DNA of 64,000 bases from Colius striatus. Lineage: Eukaryota > Chordata > Aves > Coliiformes > Coliidae. Shown piece after piece: positions 13,602 to 61,426 of this stretch. The stretch is from the NCBI RefSeq assembly GCF_028858725.1, contig NC_084759.1:137312171-137376170 (forward strand). Direction: 5' to 3'. The translations under genes were made by a program, and so were the position numbers. The notes below the pieces were generated by a model. The model did no database searches. It was not told the DNA's origin and worked only from the letters and a program-made list of their open reading frames with translations. Every line of letters starts with the position of its first letter. Within the stretch, counting starts at the first letter, position 1.

Positions 13602-13797
13602 ATTGGAGAGGTGGGCGCCAATCGACAGACACGTTATTCGCACGGCCACACACCCCCTCCCCTCAGGGCCCGCCTCCCGGCTTGAACCAGAGCGGACGGG
13701 GCGAGGCGGGGGGGGGGTGTCTCTCGAGGCCGCTGCTGATTGGGGAAGAGAAGGTCGCACGTGGCCACCCTCGAGCTCTCTCCCTCTTGGTGATTGG
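13602..13797. promoter_or_regulatory. cluster of CCAAT (NF-Y type) boxes
   Basis: ATTGG at 13602-13606, CCAAT at 13618-13622, ATTGG at 13739-13743 and 13793-13797. A CACGTG E-box lies at 13758-13763. Paired CCAAT boxes are typical of TATA-less bidirectional promoters; binding is inferred. Confidence 0.65.
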
Positions 13798-13799
13798 CT

Positions 13800-13854
13800 G
13801 AGAGGAGCCGGCAGCGGAAGAGGCGGAAGCGGCCGAGGTGCAGCGGCGGTCCCG
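13800..13854 (+). other. RECQL: probable non-coding exon 1 of RECQL
   Basis: GC-rich sequence ending in a good donor (cccg|gtgagg, intron from 13855), about 320 bp from the GOLT1B ATG. The coding exon at 15652 has an acceptor just upstream, so a 5' non-coding exon is required. The transcription start and the choice of this donor are inferred. Confidence 0.5.
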
Positions 13855-15651
13855 GTGAGGAGTTGCCGGGTGTGCGGGGAGGCTTCCGGGTCCACCCGCC
13901 GCCGCCGCTGCTGTAGTCCCAGCAGCCTTCCTCCCTCCCTCGCCGGGGCTGCCGGCTCCCGCTGCTCCCGCCGGTCCGCCAAGCGGGTCGCTTCCCTCCC
14001 TGGTTGAAGCGGCTGGAGGCCCGCGGCTCGTATTCGGCGTGCAGGCGACGGGTGCCCAACGGCCGGTGTCCGTAGATTTCTTTGTGTTGATTCTACTTGT
14101 ATTTTCTTTACCCTCTCATTAAGTATGTTTTACGTATGATGTCTTAGGGGTTTATAGCTGATGGGGGAGGTTTTACCCAGTTAAGCTACCGTTAAGGTGA
14201 CACGTGTTGCCTGCGCAATGATTACTGGTTTTATTCCCTCCTGTAAGGGTGCTCGGTTTGATAATGGTCCACTTGACATCATTTCTTAGGGTTGGAACCG
14301 AAGAGATTTAATTGGGAGGCTGAGTACAAGGTGGAGTACGACAGCTTCCCGTGCTGGGATGCTGATGTAAATCTGTGAAGGGTGGAAAGTGACTCTGGTT
14401 ACTAATCATTCTGGTTTAGGCATGATCATCATGCTTAGAGGCCTCTTTTCTTCACCAGTGGGCTATCTGGAAAAGGCTGTAGTGAGATGAATTCACAGGA
14501 ACTCAACTCTTTTACAGTGGAGTGAAACTGCCTGATCAGCAAGATGCTTCCACTTGCCTTTTGTCCACGGTGGTTTATAAGCTATGAGTTCATATTTATG
14601 CGGTTTCTAATAAACTGCATTTTTAAAGAATCAGGTGGTAATTAGGGTCTTTGTGGCCAATGGTGATGTAGCATCAGTTATAAAGTATGCCGAGGTACTC
14701 CTTTTAGAGACATGAGCTGAATTAAGGCATGTGGAGCTTTAGCAGCATACAGGGAAGCTTTCATAGGTGTCTTTCTTTGTCTTCCTGCTCCATGGATAAG
14801 AAAAGGGATTATGTTTCCTGAGCTGTCAGCCTAGTAATATTTGTGAGGCTTGTGTTTACTGGAAGCAATAGAAGCAGTATATTGCACTTCCAGGGTGTCT
14901 GTTCCCTACCTATTGATTTTTCTAGATGTCCCTGCTTACTTTGAACTTTGTGGAGACTAATGTTTCCAGATGTGTTTGTGTAAGTGGCAGACAGAACTGT
15001 GTAACTGAAATTATGTGAGTGACCTGGATGCTGCTGAGTTATCTTATATCTGAAGTGTGGGCTTTTTTAGTTATAACTACTTCTGTCAATTTCAGGGTTT
15101 TATTCTTTTTCATGTTTAATTTATAGGGACTTCATAAAATATTTGTTATGGTAGAATCAGCTTATAGTGAGTGTCAGTTGAACTTTTTTCCCTTTTGCCT
15201 TCCCTCTTATTTAACTCCTTGGTATGTGACAAATAGCTCACAATCCAACAAGAGTGAGGGAATATAGAGTTTCTTGAATTTTGAGTGTCAACAACAAAGA
15301 ATGTTGTTGAGAAAATTAGCCAATAAATAAGAATTCTAAGTTCATGTCACTGGTGATTTGATCAAAACCAATCCTGATCTATATTAGACTGTTCCTCTCA
15401 CAAAAAAATTATAACTTGGTCAAAATTCACTTGGTTTAATTTAGAAGGCTGGTCACCTATGGCCTTGGGATTGGCTGTGAGTTGGTATCTGCCCCTTTTG
15501 CAGAAGGGAAGAATGGAATTATCATCTAGTTTGGTATATTTATAGACTCAGATTAAATGAACTCTTGAAACTCGTATATTAACAAATATCTTGCTCTAAG
15601 TTTAGGAGGATTACTCATGAAATATTTTTTTTAAATGTATTTTCTTCTTAG

Positions 15652-15731
15652 TGACGTTTGTGTGGTTAAGAAAGATCTTCTAAGGATCACATTCTCTACT
15701 CACCAAGGATCACATTCTCTAATCACCAAAG

Positions 15732-15747
<16 letters not shown>
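15652..15747 (+). CDS. RECQL: RECQL exon 2 (5' UTR plus first 16 coding bases)
   Basis: Acceptor tttcttcttag before 15652, ATG at 15732, encoding MTAVA plus one base, donor GCAG|gtaata. The first 80 bases are 5' UTR with no upstream ATG. They hold a 23-bp tandem duplication at 15682-15727. Confidence 0.88.
15682..15727 (+). repeat. 23-bp tandem duplication in RECQL 5' UTR
   Basis: Two adjoining copies (15682-15704 and 15705-15727) of a unit starting aaggatcacattctct, differing at one base. They end four bases before the start codon. Confidence 0.9.
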
Positions 15748-33089
<17,342 letters not shown>

Positions 33090-33202
33090 GTTTCATGGAC
33101 TACATTTAGGACCTAATCATGTTTGCTTCTCTGTGGACTATGCAGTGTGTAAGTTCAGTTTGTGTTTTAGTAATGGTATTTTTGTGTATGAGTTGGTTTT
33201 TT

Positions 33203-33208
33203 AATAAA
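33203..33208 (+). terminator. poly(A) signal of RECQL
   Basis: AATAAA about 115 bp after the stop codon, the first in the 3' UTR. Confidence 0.65.
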
Positions 33209-33383
33209 AAACAGGGAAATAAGTACTCTTAAACCTATCAAATCTAGAAAAAGTAAAGTAGTGAAGGGAAAAATAGTTCATATCAAAGTAACTGGTGCGT
33301 ATCTTATGATACAGCAATGACTGCAAAATGTAAGTAGTTACCATGTTGCCTTTTTAACTCTTGGAAATGTAGTGTATAGTATT

Positions 33384-33680
33384 GCAGAATCCGGAAGGCA
33401 CTTCTAGAGGTCATGTAGTCCAACCTCCTGCTCAAAGTAGGTCCAATTGGAACAGGGTGCTCAGGGCTGTGTCATTAAGTTTTGACTGTCCCCAAGGATG
33501 GAGATTCCACAGCCCCTCTCAGTACCTGTTCCAGCATTTGACCACCTTTGTGACCAAAAAAAAAGGATATTTCTTAGAACTAATTATTTCTTGTGTTGAG
33601 GAAAGTTGTCTGTTGCCTCCTGTCCTACTGCTGGGCTCTTCAGAGAAGAGTCTTTCCCCCTTGGAGCTACCATTAGGTAG
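33384..33680 (-). repeat. old diverged CR1 fragment
   Basis: Antisense CR1-like 3' part: the agaggtcatgtagtccaacc block and the diverged gattccacagcccctctcag block are recognisable. Many substitutions suggest an older insertion. Confidence 0.7.
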
Positions 33681-33961
33681 TTGAAGACAACAGCATGATC
33701 ACAACAGTTACTCTTTACTCTCTGACAACTTTCTTCATGTTTAATCTGGAAGAAATATAGTTGTCTGTTTCTCCTCTTTGAGCACCTAGGCAGTTTGGTA
33801 GCCTGCTGCTAGACTTAGTTCAGTGCATTAGTATGTTTCATCTACTGGAAAGTGCAGAACTTAACCCAGGAGTCTATCTGTAATCTCACAAGGGATGAAT
33901 ACCCAGAAAGTCTTTCCACCCAAATTGCTAGTTGTTCTTGTTCACATAATCTGCTATGCAG

Positions 33962-34068
33962 TTGCCCAGATGGGTTGTTGAGTCTCCTTCTCTGGAGCCA
34001 TTGAAAACTCACCTGGATGAGTTCCTGTGTGACCTATTCTAGGTGGCCCTGCTCTGGCAGGGGGGTGG
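33962..34068 (+). repeat. CR1 3' fragment
   Basis: Plus-strand CR1 tail from gttgcccagatgggttgttg to the ctctggcaggggggt block, truncated before the terminal repeat. Confidence 0.8.
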
Positions 34069-34069
34069 G

Positions 34070-35560
34070 TCCTTCTCTGCAAAGCTACTTTCTAACCAGT
34101 CCTGTGCCAGCCTGTACCTTTGTATTTTGCTACTCCATCCCAGGTGTAGAACTTTGCTGCTGCTTTTAGAGGTTGCCATCAGCCCACATGTCCTATCTAA
34201 ATCCCTCTGAACAGCAGTCCTGCCCTCCAGTGTATCAACAGCTCTCCCAGCCTGGGCATTGTCTGCAGACTGGCTAGAGCACACTCTGTGCCTGGACCTA
34301 GGCTGTTAGTGGAGACCCTAAATTGTATTGGCCCCAGAAGGTTTTCCCTTCTCTGTGAGCATTGCCGCTAGTAAATGGCGATCAGTTGGACTTTGCATCA
34401 CAGACCCCAACTCTTTAACCCAGGTAGTCTGGACAACTTTCTACCTACTTTGTTGTACATTAGTCTGTATCTCACTGATGTTTTTACCTGTGGAGAAATT
34501 ATGGGTGATCATGTCAGAAGCTTTTCTAAAGTCAAGATGTACAGTATCCAGTGCTACCCCCTTGTTCACCCAGGCAGTTATCTGAGTCAGTCTGGTGGAT
34601 CAGATGTGCCTGGCGGCTTTAGCTGGCTGGTCCCAGGCACTGCTCTGGGTCTGAAAATGTTTACTGGGTGCTGAGGTGAAGCTGATTGGCATGTAACTCC
34701 TCAGACCCTCCTTTTTGAAGACAGGTGTGATGTTGGCCTTTTCCGAGTCCTCAGGAACCTCCCTCAGTCTCCAAGTCCTTTCAGAACTGACAGCAGTCTT
34801 GCACTGACCTCTGCTAGCTTTCTCTGCACCCTTCAGTGCAGCTCCTCGAGTCACACAGATTTGTGTACAGCCATTGGCTTTAGTAATCTGTAACTATCCC
34901 TTCCTTTGCTGCTTTGCTCCCACAGACTGTTAGTAGGCTCTGGGACATGGGAGGTCTGAGAGAAAACTTTACCAGTGAAAAAGAGGCAAAAAATGTGAGT
35001 ACCTCAGTCTTCTCTGTGTCCTCTGTCAGTAGTTTCTCTACTCCTCTGAACAGTGGGCCCATACTTCCTTACTCTTCTTTTTACCACTAAGGTGCTTACT
35101 GAAGCTCTTCTTACTGCCTTTTCTCATCCTTTGCTAGTTCTATCTCCAGCTGAGCTCTTACATTTCCAGCTCTCTCCCTCTGTGCTCAGGCAATGTCTCT
35201 TTTTTTTTTGATATCTTGTACATTCTGTCTCCTGTTTGTGTTAACAGTTTTTTTAACTGTTAACTGAGGAGCTCTCTGTTCACCTGTGCTGGCCTTCTGT
35301 CTTGCCTCACTGACCTTTTGCACAGAGGAACACGCTATTTGTGTTTTAAAGAGGTGGTGGTTTAGAAATCAGCAGCTCTGTGAGCCTCTTTCCCTTCCAG
35401 GGCAGTCTCTCTGAGATCCTGAGAAGCAGATCCCAGAACATGCTGAAATCTGCTCTCCTGAGGTCCAGGGTAGTAGTTCTGTTAAGCTTCACAAAGAGTG
35501 AGGAAGACACAAAATCACGGAGTGTCACTGAGTGGGATCTGGGCACAAAGTAAGAAACAA
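34070..35560 (-). repeat. ancient CR1 LINE relic with reverse-transcriptase remnants
   Basis: About 1.5 kb of antisense, strongly diverged CR1. The minus-strand frame at 34854-34600 still shows the RT N-terminal signature (W, then VPEDSEKANITPVFKK and the M/RPISFTS-like block). Further upstream the segment near 35436-35490 resembles the CR1 region antisense to gctctcctgaggtccagggt. Its ends are approximate and it may be more than one copy. Confidence 0.65.
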
Positions 35561-37963
35561 ACCTGTCAGTGTCTCCAAGTTGGGTTGGCAGCGACAGCCT
35601 CTGTCTTCTACAGGAGGGATTCTCTGGGAACTCATCTTACTTCACCATGTGAACATTTATGTGGGGTTCAACTGGTATCAATGCATCGCTCAGTACAGTT
35701 CATCATCCTCCTCTTTCTTGGAGCATTATGTAGCCTGGAGCGGCAGAGCTGCAGGTAGAAAAGGAGCCCTTCTGTGTTTTTAGAGGCAAGTGGTTTTCAG
35801 CCTTCCCTCTGCTGGAGTCTCCATCCACTGCTCATTCTGAGGGTAGTCTCAAGGTTTTCCCTTCTCTGCAGCATAGGGCTCAGGTGGTCCTTAGCTCTGC
35901 AGCATCTCTGTGAAGACCTCATCACCTCCTGTTCCTCCTTCTGGCTGCTACACAGGCTGCTCACCTGCCCAGCAGCTCCTTCCCCCAGCCACTTGGCACT
36001 GCACCCTGAACGTGGCTCCTGCCAGATGAGAGTGAGGCCTCCTGTGCTGTGGCCCCCGCCGCACGCACAGTGCCTCTACTGCTGCAGCTTTCAGCAGAGA
36101 TGATGTCTGCAATACTTTATAGTTCCTAAGGTGTGTTGGCATACTTCAGTGTACTTTAGAGTTTCAACATGACATTGTTCCAACATTGCACTGCTTCTGA
36201 CTTCTCAAGATTTGTGTGAAATATTATTTGTACTCAAAATACATTTGTTGCCCTCAGAACTGGATTTCTCTAGCTCGTTATTCAAACACAAAATATCTAC
36301 TTCTGTGCTTTTCAGAAGTGCTAAACTAAATTTGTTAAAAACCAAGATAACTTACTTGTCTTGATCTCAGCTTTTCCCTTTGTAAAATTTACACTTTGTT
36401 AGGGAAATACAGGAAAATATACCACTCCAGACATGCTTACTCTGTCCTTTTTTTCCTCTTCCTTCTCCTATTGAATTGGCTTATATTTCAACTATAGGTC
36501 TGTATTCTAATTAGAAGTGACTCTGTTTGCCTTAGAAATATTGTTCTGCTCTATAAGCACTAGAATGTGACTGCACTGAAAGTTGCATACTTTAAGCCCT
36601 AAATGTGGGCTACATTAAATTAAACCCTTGCAAGGTTTCTGTATTAAAGTTTCGTAACTTTGCTACTTCACCTATCCGTTCACATTCCTGCTGTTTGTAG
36701 AAATAGGAGAGAGAAAGCAAATGTAGGAGAATGCCACACCTCTGGCTTCAAGTAGTGTCCCCAGCATTTTTGGAGAGCAATGTGTCTCTCCTATCTATTT
36801 GCATTACCTCATCCCACAAAGCCGAATGGCTGACAGCAATTAAATACCGTCGTGGCTGCTGTGTGTGCTCCTCCAGAATACAGGTTCAAAAGAAGCTTAG
36901 AATGATCATAGTTGAGAGCCATAAAGAAAAGTCACTCAGGATTATAAAGACTAGAACAGAAGTTGATTTTAAGATGTTTCACAAGTAGGGAGATGTCAGA
37001 AATTATGGCAGAATTTGAAGTTTGAGCTTTGGAATCAGCACTTGTTTGGCAGTCCTACCTTCCGTGTTGTGTAATTATGTGCCACGGGTCAGGGTTTCTT
37101 CTCTCACCGGACCCCCCCATCCCACTGCCTGCTGTTCCCCACTAAGCATCACCATCTTTTCCCTCAGCGATCTCTGGACTGAAGAAAAATTTCAGCTACA
37201 GCATTTTTCTGCCTCTCATTGCACCAGAGAAGCCATTTAACTGAAGTAGCAATATGCACCTCTTCGTTTCCTTTGAACATCAGTGTTTCCAAAAACAAGT
37301 AACTATGCTACCAGAGTGGGAGAGACCCAACAGCTACTGCTGACTCCAAGCATTGCTTAGGCACATATGAGGTCAAATGATAGATCAGACTTCATTTATT
37401 TTATATTTTAAAAGATCTTAGCAGCCACTGATCCATAAGGCAAGTTCAAACTCATTATAATCCCAAACTCTGGTAGGCTTCACTTTGGACCCCTGTGTCC
37501 CAGACACACAGATGTATACCAACTTAAGTATAACCCAAACATGATTAAGAACATGCTCTTCCTCTTTTCTTCATTTTTTTGGTAGAATCGTGTCAGGTAC
37601 TAAAGCTTAGTATTTCACCCCTTCTTTAACTGAAGCCTCTGCCAAAAGTGGAATTGCTTAATTTAATTGGACAGTCATTCTCTTGAAAAAAACAATGAGA
37701 GTGATTTTTCTGGGAGAAGTCTTAATGTGTAGTGTCAACTTTGCAGCTTGTGGAGTACAACAAAGTGTTCTCAGTTTGGCCCTAAATAAACAGCAACTCC
37801 CAAGTAGCAATTGTACAACAAACCCAAAGTCCAATCTGAAAGAGCCTGTGTCCAGGGATGGCACTATGGAGAGAGGGCATTAACTAATAGTTTAACTATT
37901 TGTTAATGTTGGGCTTTCTCACCTAGGCACCAAATTATGCCTGGCAACTAAAAAAGAAGGAAC

Positions 37964-38093
37964 GTTGAGTCTCCTTCACTGGAGGTTTTCAAAACCCACC
38001 TGGATGTGTTCTTGAGTGACCTGATCTAGATGGATCCTCTTGAGCAGGGGGGTTGGACTGGATAATCTTTAGAGGTCCCTTCCCTGTACCTAT
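37964..38093 (+). repeat. CR1 3' fragment
   Basis: About 130 bp of plus-strand CR1 tail, from gttgagtctccttcactgg through ggggggttggactggataat to the tcccttcc block. Confidence 0.88.
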
Positions 38094-38541
38094 ACATCAC
38101 TGTTATTAAGGGCATCTCATGTAACTGAGAGTACAGCCAGGGTGCTACTTACAGTTGAAGAGAAACAGCTTAAACCCCTCTTTGCAACTTAGGCACTTTG
38201 TCACTAGTTACCCCAAGTCAAATTGGAGTTTAGTACCTGCAAAAATTCCTGCCTGGAACCAATATTCATGATAGTGGAAGGAGGAGAGGGCAAAAAGGGG
38301 CCAAAACAACAGTCCTCATAAACATTGTCAGGAGGTGACTGTAATCCTGGTCTGTTAAGAATCCCCTTGGGACATGAGACTCCTGTGCAAAAGGGTATCC
38401 TCAGCCTTGCTGGGGAGGCCCTGGAGGCCACAGGGCAACACTGCAGCCCTGACACCCCCACAGCAACTGTCTCAACTGAGTTCTCCTGGCTTTCAGTGTT
38501 CACAGTTCCTGTGTTCTCTACTTAGCCAACTAGACAGTACA

Positions 38542-38547
38542 TTTATT
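38542..38547 (-). terminator. candidate poly(A) signal of PYROXD1
   Basis: AATAAA on the minus strand, about 785 bp past the PYROXD1 stop and the first canonical hexamer I noticed. It would give a 3' UTR of about 0.8 kb. Confidence 0.4.
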
Positions 38548-39330
38548 TCACAAATAAACTTAGGGAAGGAAAAAAAAAAAGAGCAAGCAAGCATCCATGG
38601 TGCCATGGATTTGCAGACCACATTCCACGCAGTGAGAGCTCTGAGCACCCTCTGCCCTGAAGGTGGCCTCTGATCTCAGTCAGCTCAGCAGAGATGGCAG
38701 CAGTACCTGGAAAGAACAGTCTTGAAACTTGCGGCAAGTACTTGCAAATCTAAGCAGCGGAGGAGTGGACAGGGTTGGTAGTGCACTGACTGGCTGCAGT
38801 GTCAGCTTGCACTGCAGCATGTGGTCTGAGGAAGCAGGGGCTCCCCCCCACTTATCTGCAAAGTCCCAAGCTGGTGTCCTGGCTCACACAGGTGGCTTAC
38901 AGCTTGACAGGAGGAACAGGCACAGCCCTGAGCGATGAGGAAAGCAAGCTCTGGTAACCACAGCAGGTGATCTGTACATGGCTTGGGGAAGAAGGGAGCT
39001 ACAAGGCAGGCACAGGCTTTCGCACATTATTTTCTTTTGAAAAGTGAAGGCTGCCTTACATTTACTTGAATGCAGCACTACGACAGCAGAGTGAAGCCCA
39101 CTTTTTAAGACTGTTACAGCCCTGTTCTCCTATGTCCATCTCATCAAGATGGAAATTCTTTGCCATCACTAATCCATTTGCTTTTGTTGCTGCATTTCTA
39201 TACAGTTTAATTTTCCAGTCAGTATTCTGATGAGATCAAAACAAAATGCCTCATTTCTGGTGATCCCAAGGAAACAGTTGGGTAAGACACATTACTCAAA
39301 ACTTTATACAAAATGGAAATGAGGGTTTGT
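38548..39330 (-). other. PYROXD1: PYROXD1 3' UTR (probable)
   Basis: Sequence after the stop down to the first AATAAA. No other gene is recognised. The end is inferred from the hexamer only. Confidence 0.5.
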
Positions 39331-57839
<18,509 letters not shown>

Positions 57840-58527
57840 TTCCGCAGCAGCTCCCGAGGGCGCCAGCCGCAAAGGAAGGAAGAAGAAAGAGAAAGCGCCC
57901 GTGTTGCCGAGAGGCAATCTCTGACCGCCGCCTCCTGGGCGCTGCTCCACCTACGGCGCGCAGTAGCGGTCAAACTTCTTGCGCGGGCAGCGCGGCGCAG
58001 CGCAGCCCGGCCCTGCAGTGGGGCGAGAGCACGGCCGGCGCGGGGGCGAATCATCGCTCCGTCATCCGTCCCGGAACGCGATTCTCCGCGGAGTTGTTTA
58101 TATGTTTAGGTTTTATTTCAGTTTGGAGTTTGCTGTTTGCCCTCGCCGGGGCGAGGACTTGGGCCTGAACGCTGGAAGGTTTTGATGGACTTTGTCAAGG
58201 GACCAAAGGGGACAGATAGCAAAGAGTTGCGATAAAAAAATAAACAAAGTGGACTCGAGCCTTTCATCGTTCCTTACCACAAAGTCAGGAAACACAAACA
58301 CAGTCTGTGAGAGACTACGTTTTACCCCCAGGCCTACCCCCTGCCCTATCCCATCAATTTTGGACCCAATACTAGAAGTATAATTTAGTCCACGGTGTGA
58401 AGCTGAACACGGAGCTGATCTTTCAGAGATGCTCCTTTCTCTACCTGTAATCCCCCCTTCACACGGTGTAACTGTCTGGAGGCACTGTGCGCATCCCTGT
58501 GAGGTGTCTGTGACTCTTCAGAAAGGG

Positions 58528-58608
58528 TGAACCTACTTTAGCAGCAGACTGGACACTGTGATCTCTGGAGGTCCCTTGTAGCCCCCACCATTTTGTGATT
58601 CTATGTCA
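58528..58608 (+). repeat. CR1 3' terminal fragment
   Basis: About 80 bp of plus-strand CR1 end: ctgtgatctctggaggtccc and ccattttgtgattctatg. Confidence 0.75.
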
Positions 58609-58909
58609 CAACCCGCAGCACCCTGCAAGGGTTCTGTGGTGGTGAATCCTCAGTTCTCAGGCATCAGAGCAAATTAGGTTGCTGTTGTCTTTATTTTTGA
58701 GACTAGGATAGAAATTATGGTACTTAAACAGGAGTGTCTCAAAGTAAGGAAAGAAATTGACAGGTGATGAACTGCCCAGCAATGTAAATAGTTTGAGATG
58801 AGCTGCTTAAAATGAGTTCAAAGTTTTGCAGTCTGGTTTACATTGTAAAATTTTTCAGTGTATTAGTGCATATGATTTTAATTCTAACACTGATCTTCAG
58901 TGCTTTTTT

Positions 58910-58943
58910 CCCCGCCCCCCTCCCCCCCCCCCCCCCCCCCCCG
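58910..58943. repeat. poly-C tract
   Basis: Runs of C broken only by single G or T, with one uninterrupted run of 21 C at 58922-58942. The minus strand is a G-run that could form a quadruplex, and assembly length may be unreliable here. Confidence 0.9.
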
Positions 58944-61426
58944 CCTTGGAGAAAGGGATAAGCTATAAAACTGCTAATTGCACATGCCACAGAAAATGAT
59001 GCTATTTTGTGGCAGATACCTGTGCAGACATTCCTGTAGCTGTCAGGGAATCAATCAGAGTCTTCAAAACAGTCACTTCGTGATGGCAGTTATGAATACT
59101 TTCATTTTGTCTTTTTCTGAAAAAGTAACTTTTTTTTTTTCCGTAGCATTGAAAGTAATTTCACAGTCCAGACAATTGCTGACTGTTTTGGTCATAAACT
59201 AAATTCTGTTCTGTGAACACATCCCATTCCACTGTAAATTACCCAAGTAAATGAGCTGACCTAAACAGTGCAAGAAATTGCATAGACTTGCGTCATCAAG
59301 TACAAGAATACTTTCCAAGGATTTTATTCTGTGGTATATGATAAATGATGGTAGAAATTATTATTTTTGCATTTGATTGTGCAAAATAAGAAAAGTTACT
59401 GCCTTCATTCATAAAAAAAAAAATGAAAAGCCATTTTGGACACAATAAGGCAAGTTAAGACTGTGAAAATAGTTGCTGATAATTAGAGTAACCTTCTTAG
59501 TTCCTGATTGAGTGCAAGGAGATAGTAAGTGCAGATCTGTAAAAACTTTTCAAGATTAATAACGTTTAATTTGGGTAGGTGTTGTAATGAACTTGGCTGT
59601 AGTATCAATAAGCCATTGCAAATTCATTCCTGACACTTCTTACCAAGTTTAATGCATGTGCATTGGAAAGGAGTGGCAGGGGATGGGTGACCATGAAAGA
59701 TGTCAGTCATTAAGGAGGTATTACTCTTTATCAAATGAAAACTTATGTTCTCTGAGGAACTCTGAAAATCATGTGCACCGATCATGGTGTCCACGTCACT
59801 CATGTCAGTGTGTGTTTGCATAACCTTCAATGCTTTGCATATCTAATACTCACAACCTAAGTATAGATATGCCTCTGATAATCACCCCAAACTCCAGTAG
59901 CCAGATCCTTGCTGCAGTGCATCGATGCAGTACATATTCATCTGGGACAATCCTCACAGAAATTCTGGAAGAAATCCACTTGTCTGTAAAGCATTTTTCT
60001 ATACCATTATTTTCTAGGGAGGAAAAAATAACAGGTATGGTGACAGATTGGCTGGATCTTTGCTACCCTGTATCCTCTGCTAAATGGCGACTGTGCTTTG
60101 ATGCAGAGCAAGACCTGCTGGATTGTGGCTTTGTTGTGAAAAGCTGACCACACTGCCTGACAGTGGTGACTTACTTGGCATTTACATCACCCTTCCTTTT
60201 CTGTGGATGTGTTTGATGCTTCAGATCTCTGTAGGCCTTTGTTTATTTGAGCTGAGATGGTAAGTGTTGTCTTGGAATACACGTAATGTATCACTCATGG
60301 ATAAATTAATGTACTAGAATATGACAATAACATCTTCACAGATATATGTACTATAAGAAATTATTTTTCTTTTACTCTCATTTGTTCTTTCAATGGACAG
60401 AAAGATTATTCAGACACCGAGAGATGCCCAGGCCACTGACTGAACTATAAATATGAATTTATAATTATATACTGTTTGATTGGCCTTGGGAAGAGGATTA
60501 GAGAAGCGATAAAGACTTAAAAGAGCACAAAACATTTTACAAGTTGAGTGATAATAAAGATTCCAAGATTTTTTTTTTTGTTAGTACTTGGTTCATGTAA
60601 AGGCAGAAGATGTAATATTAATCATTGTGGTTAGTCTGAATGATTTTTAAAACTACAGACTTGCTTCTAGGAAAATACCTGAATATTTTGGCACCAGGAG
60701 GTGCTGGTTCATTTTGAGTCCAGTAAGCCAAGCACTCAGACTCTATAAAAGTATTGCTTAAAATGACATTTATTGGAGTTAATATTGTAAAAAGAACATG
60801 AAGATAGTATAGATAATCTCATATTCTTCCAGGCGCTGGGACCCCTGGGTTGTGCAGCATTGGATAGATTTCCAATGAGGCACACCTACAGATCACATAA
60901 GTGGACAGCTTACACAGTATGATGGTCTTTTGAGCTCTTACAGGATTTTCTTAGAAAAAAACATTTCTATTAATCATTTCCACTGTCAAACAAAAGGGAT
61001 GATCACATGAGAACTCATTGAGGTAAGGCCATACAGGTGTATAATTGCCAGTACTGAGTGGTAGCTGAGGACATTCTCCTTGATTGTAGTTAGCTGTCTG
61101 AGTTCATCCTGGTGACAAGGGATGTGTACAGCGCTGCACAGCCTAAAGGCAGGTCAGGCTGTATGTGCAGCACTGTACAGCACAACACAGGCTTAGGCCA
61201 ACACAGGTCAGCTGTTTTGTGGATCACAATCTCCTTAATGTACAATGATCTTCTGGTCAGGATGACTAAATTCCACTCTTTGATCCACAGACAGTTGACT
61301 TTTCCTACAGACACTGTAAGTTGCAGATGATACTGGTAAGCTTTTTTGGCTATTACAAAAATACAATTACTAAAATTAATAATACAAGAGTAATAAAACG
61401 GGTTTTGATTGTGATCATGTATACAG

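Larger units (their letters stand above)
12770..14060. promoter_or_regulatory. CpG island, bidirectional GOLT1B/RECQL promoter
   Basis: About 1.3 kb of GC- and CpG-rich DNA in an AT-rich setting, covering the GOLT1B start exon on the minus strand and the likely RECQL first exon on the plus strand. There is no TATA box. Four CCAAT/ATTGG boxes lie between the two starts. Long open frames here in several phases reflect high GC and are not genes. Confidence 0.85.
33209..38541. other. RECQL-PYROXD1 tail-to-tail intergenic region
   Basis: Contains several CR1 pieces (listed separately). Otherwise I see no gene. The GC-rich stretch at 35560-36110 has open frames on both strands with no recognisable domain. 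36110-37960 is unassigned unique-looking sequence. Confidence 0.65.
58081..61426. other. region without recognised host genes upstream of PYROXD1
   Basis: AT-rich sequence with a small CR1 fragment and a poly-C tract. The 105-codon plus-strand frame at 59830-60147 has no recognisable domain. Confidence 0.6.

Noticed and set aside
13739-13797. Possible ER-stress element (CCAAT-N9-CCACG) for GOLT1B
   Set aside because: The CGTGG and ATTGG pieces are present, but the spacing is wrong (28 bases instead of 9).
12844-14007. 387-codon plus-strand open frame and several overlapping minus-strand frames
   Set aside because: They lie in a CpG island with few stop codons by composition, have low-complexity Arg/Pro/Gly content, and overlap the promoter and GOLT1B exon 1.
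35560-36110. GC-rich intergenic stretch with frames on both strands
   Set aside because: No domain, no conserved start or splice pattern. Probably old repeat or spacer that I cannot classify.
59830-60147. 105-codon plus-strand frame upstream of PYROXD1
   Set aside because: No recognised motif, no promoter or repeat context. Treated as chance until a homologue is shown.
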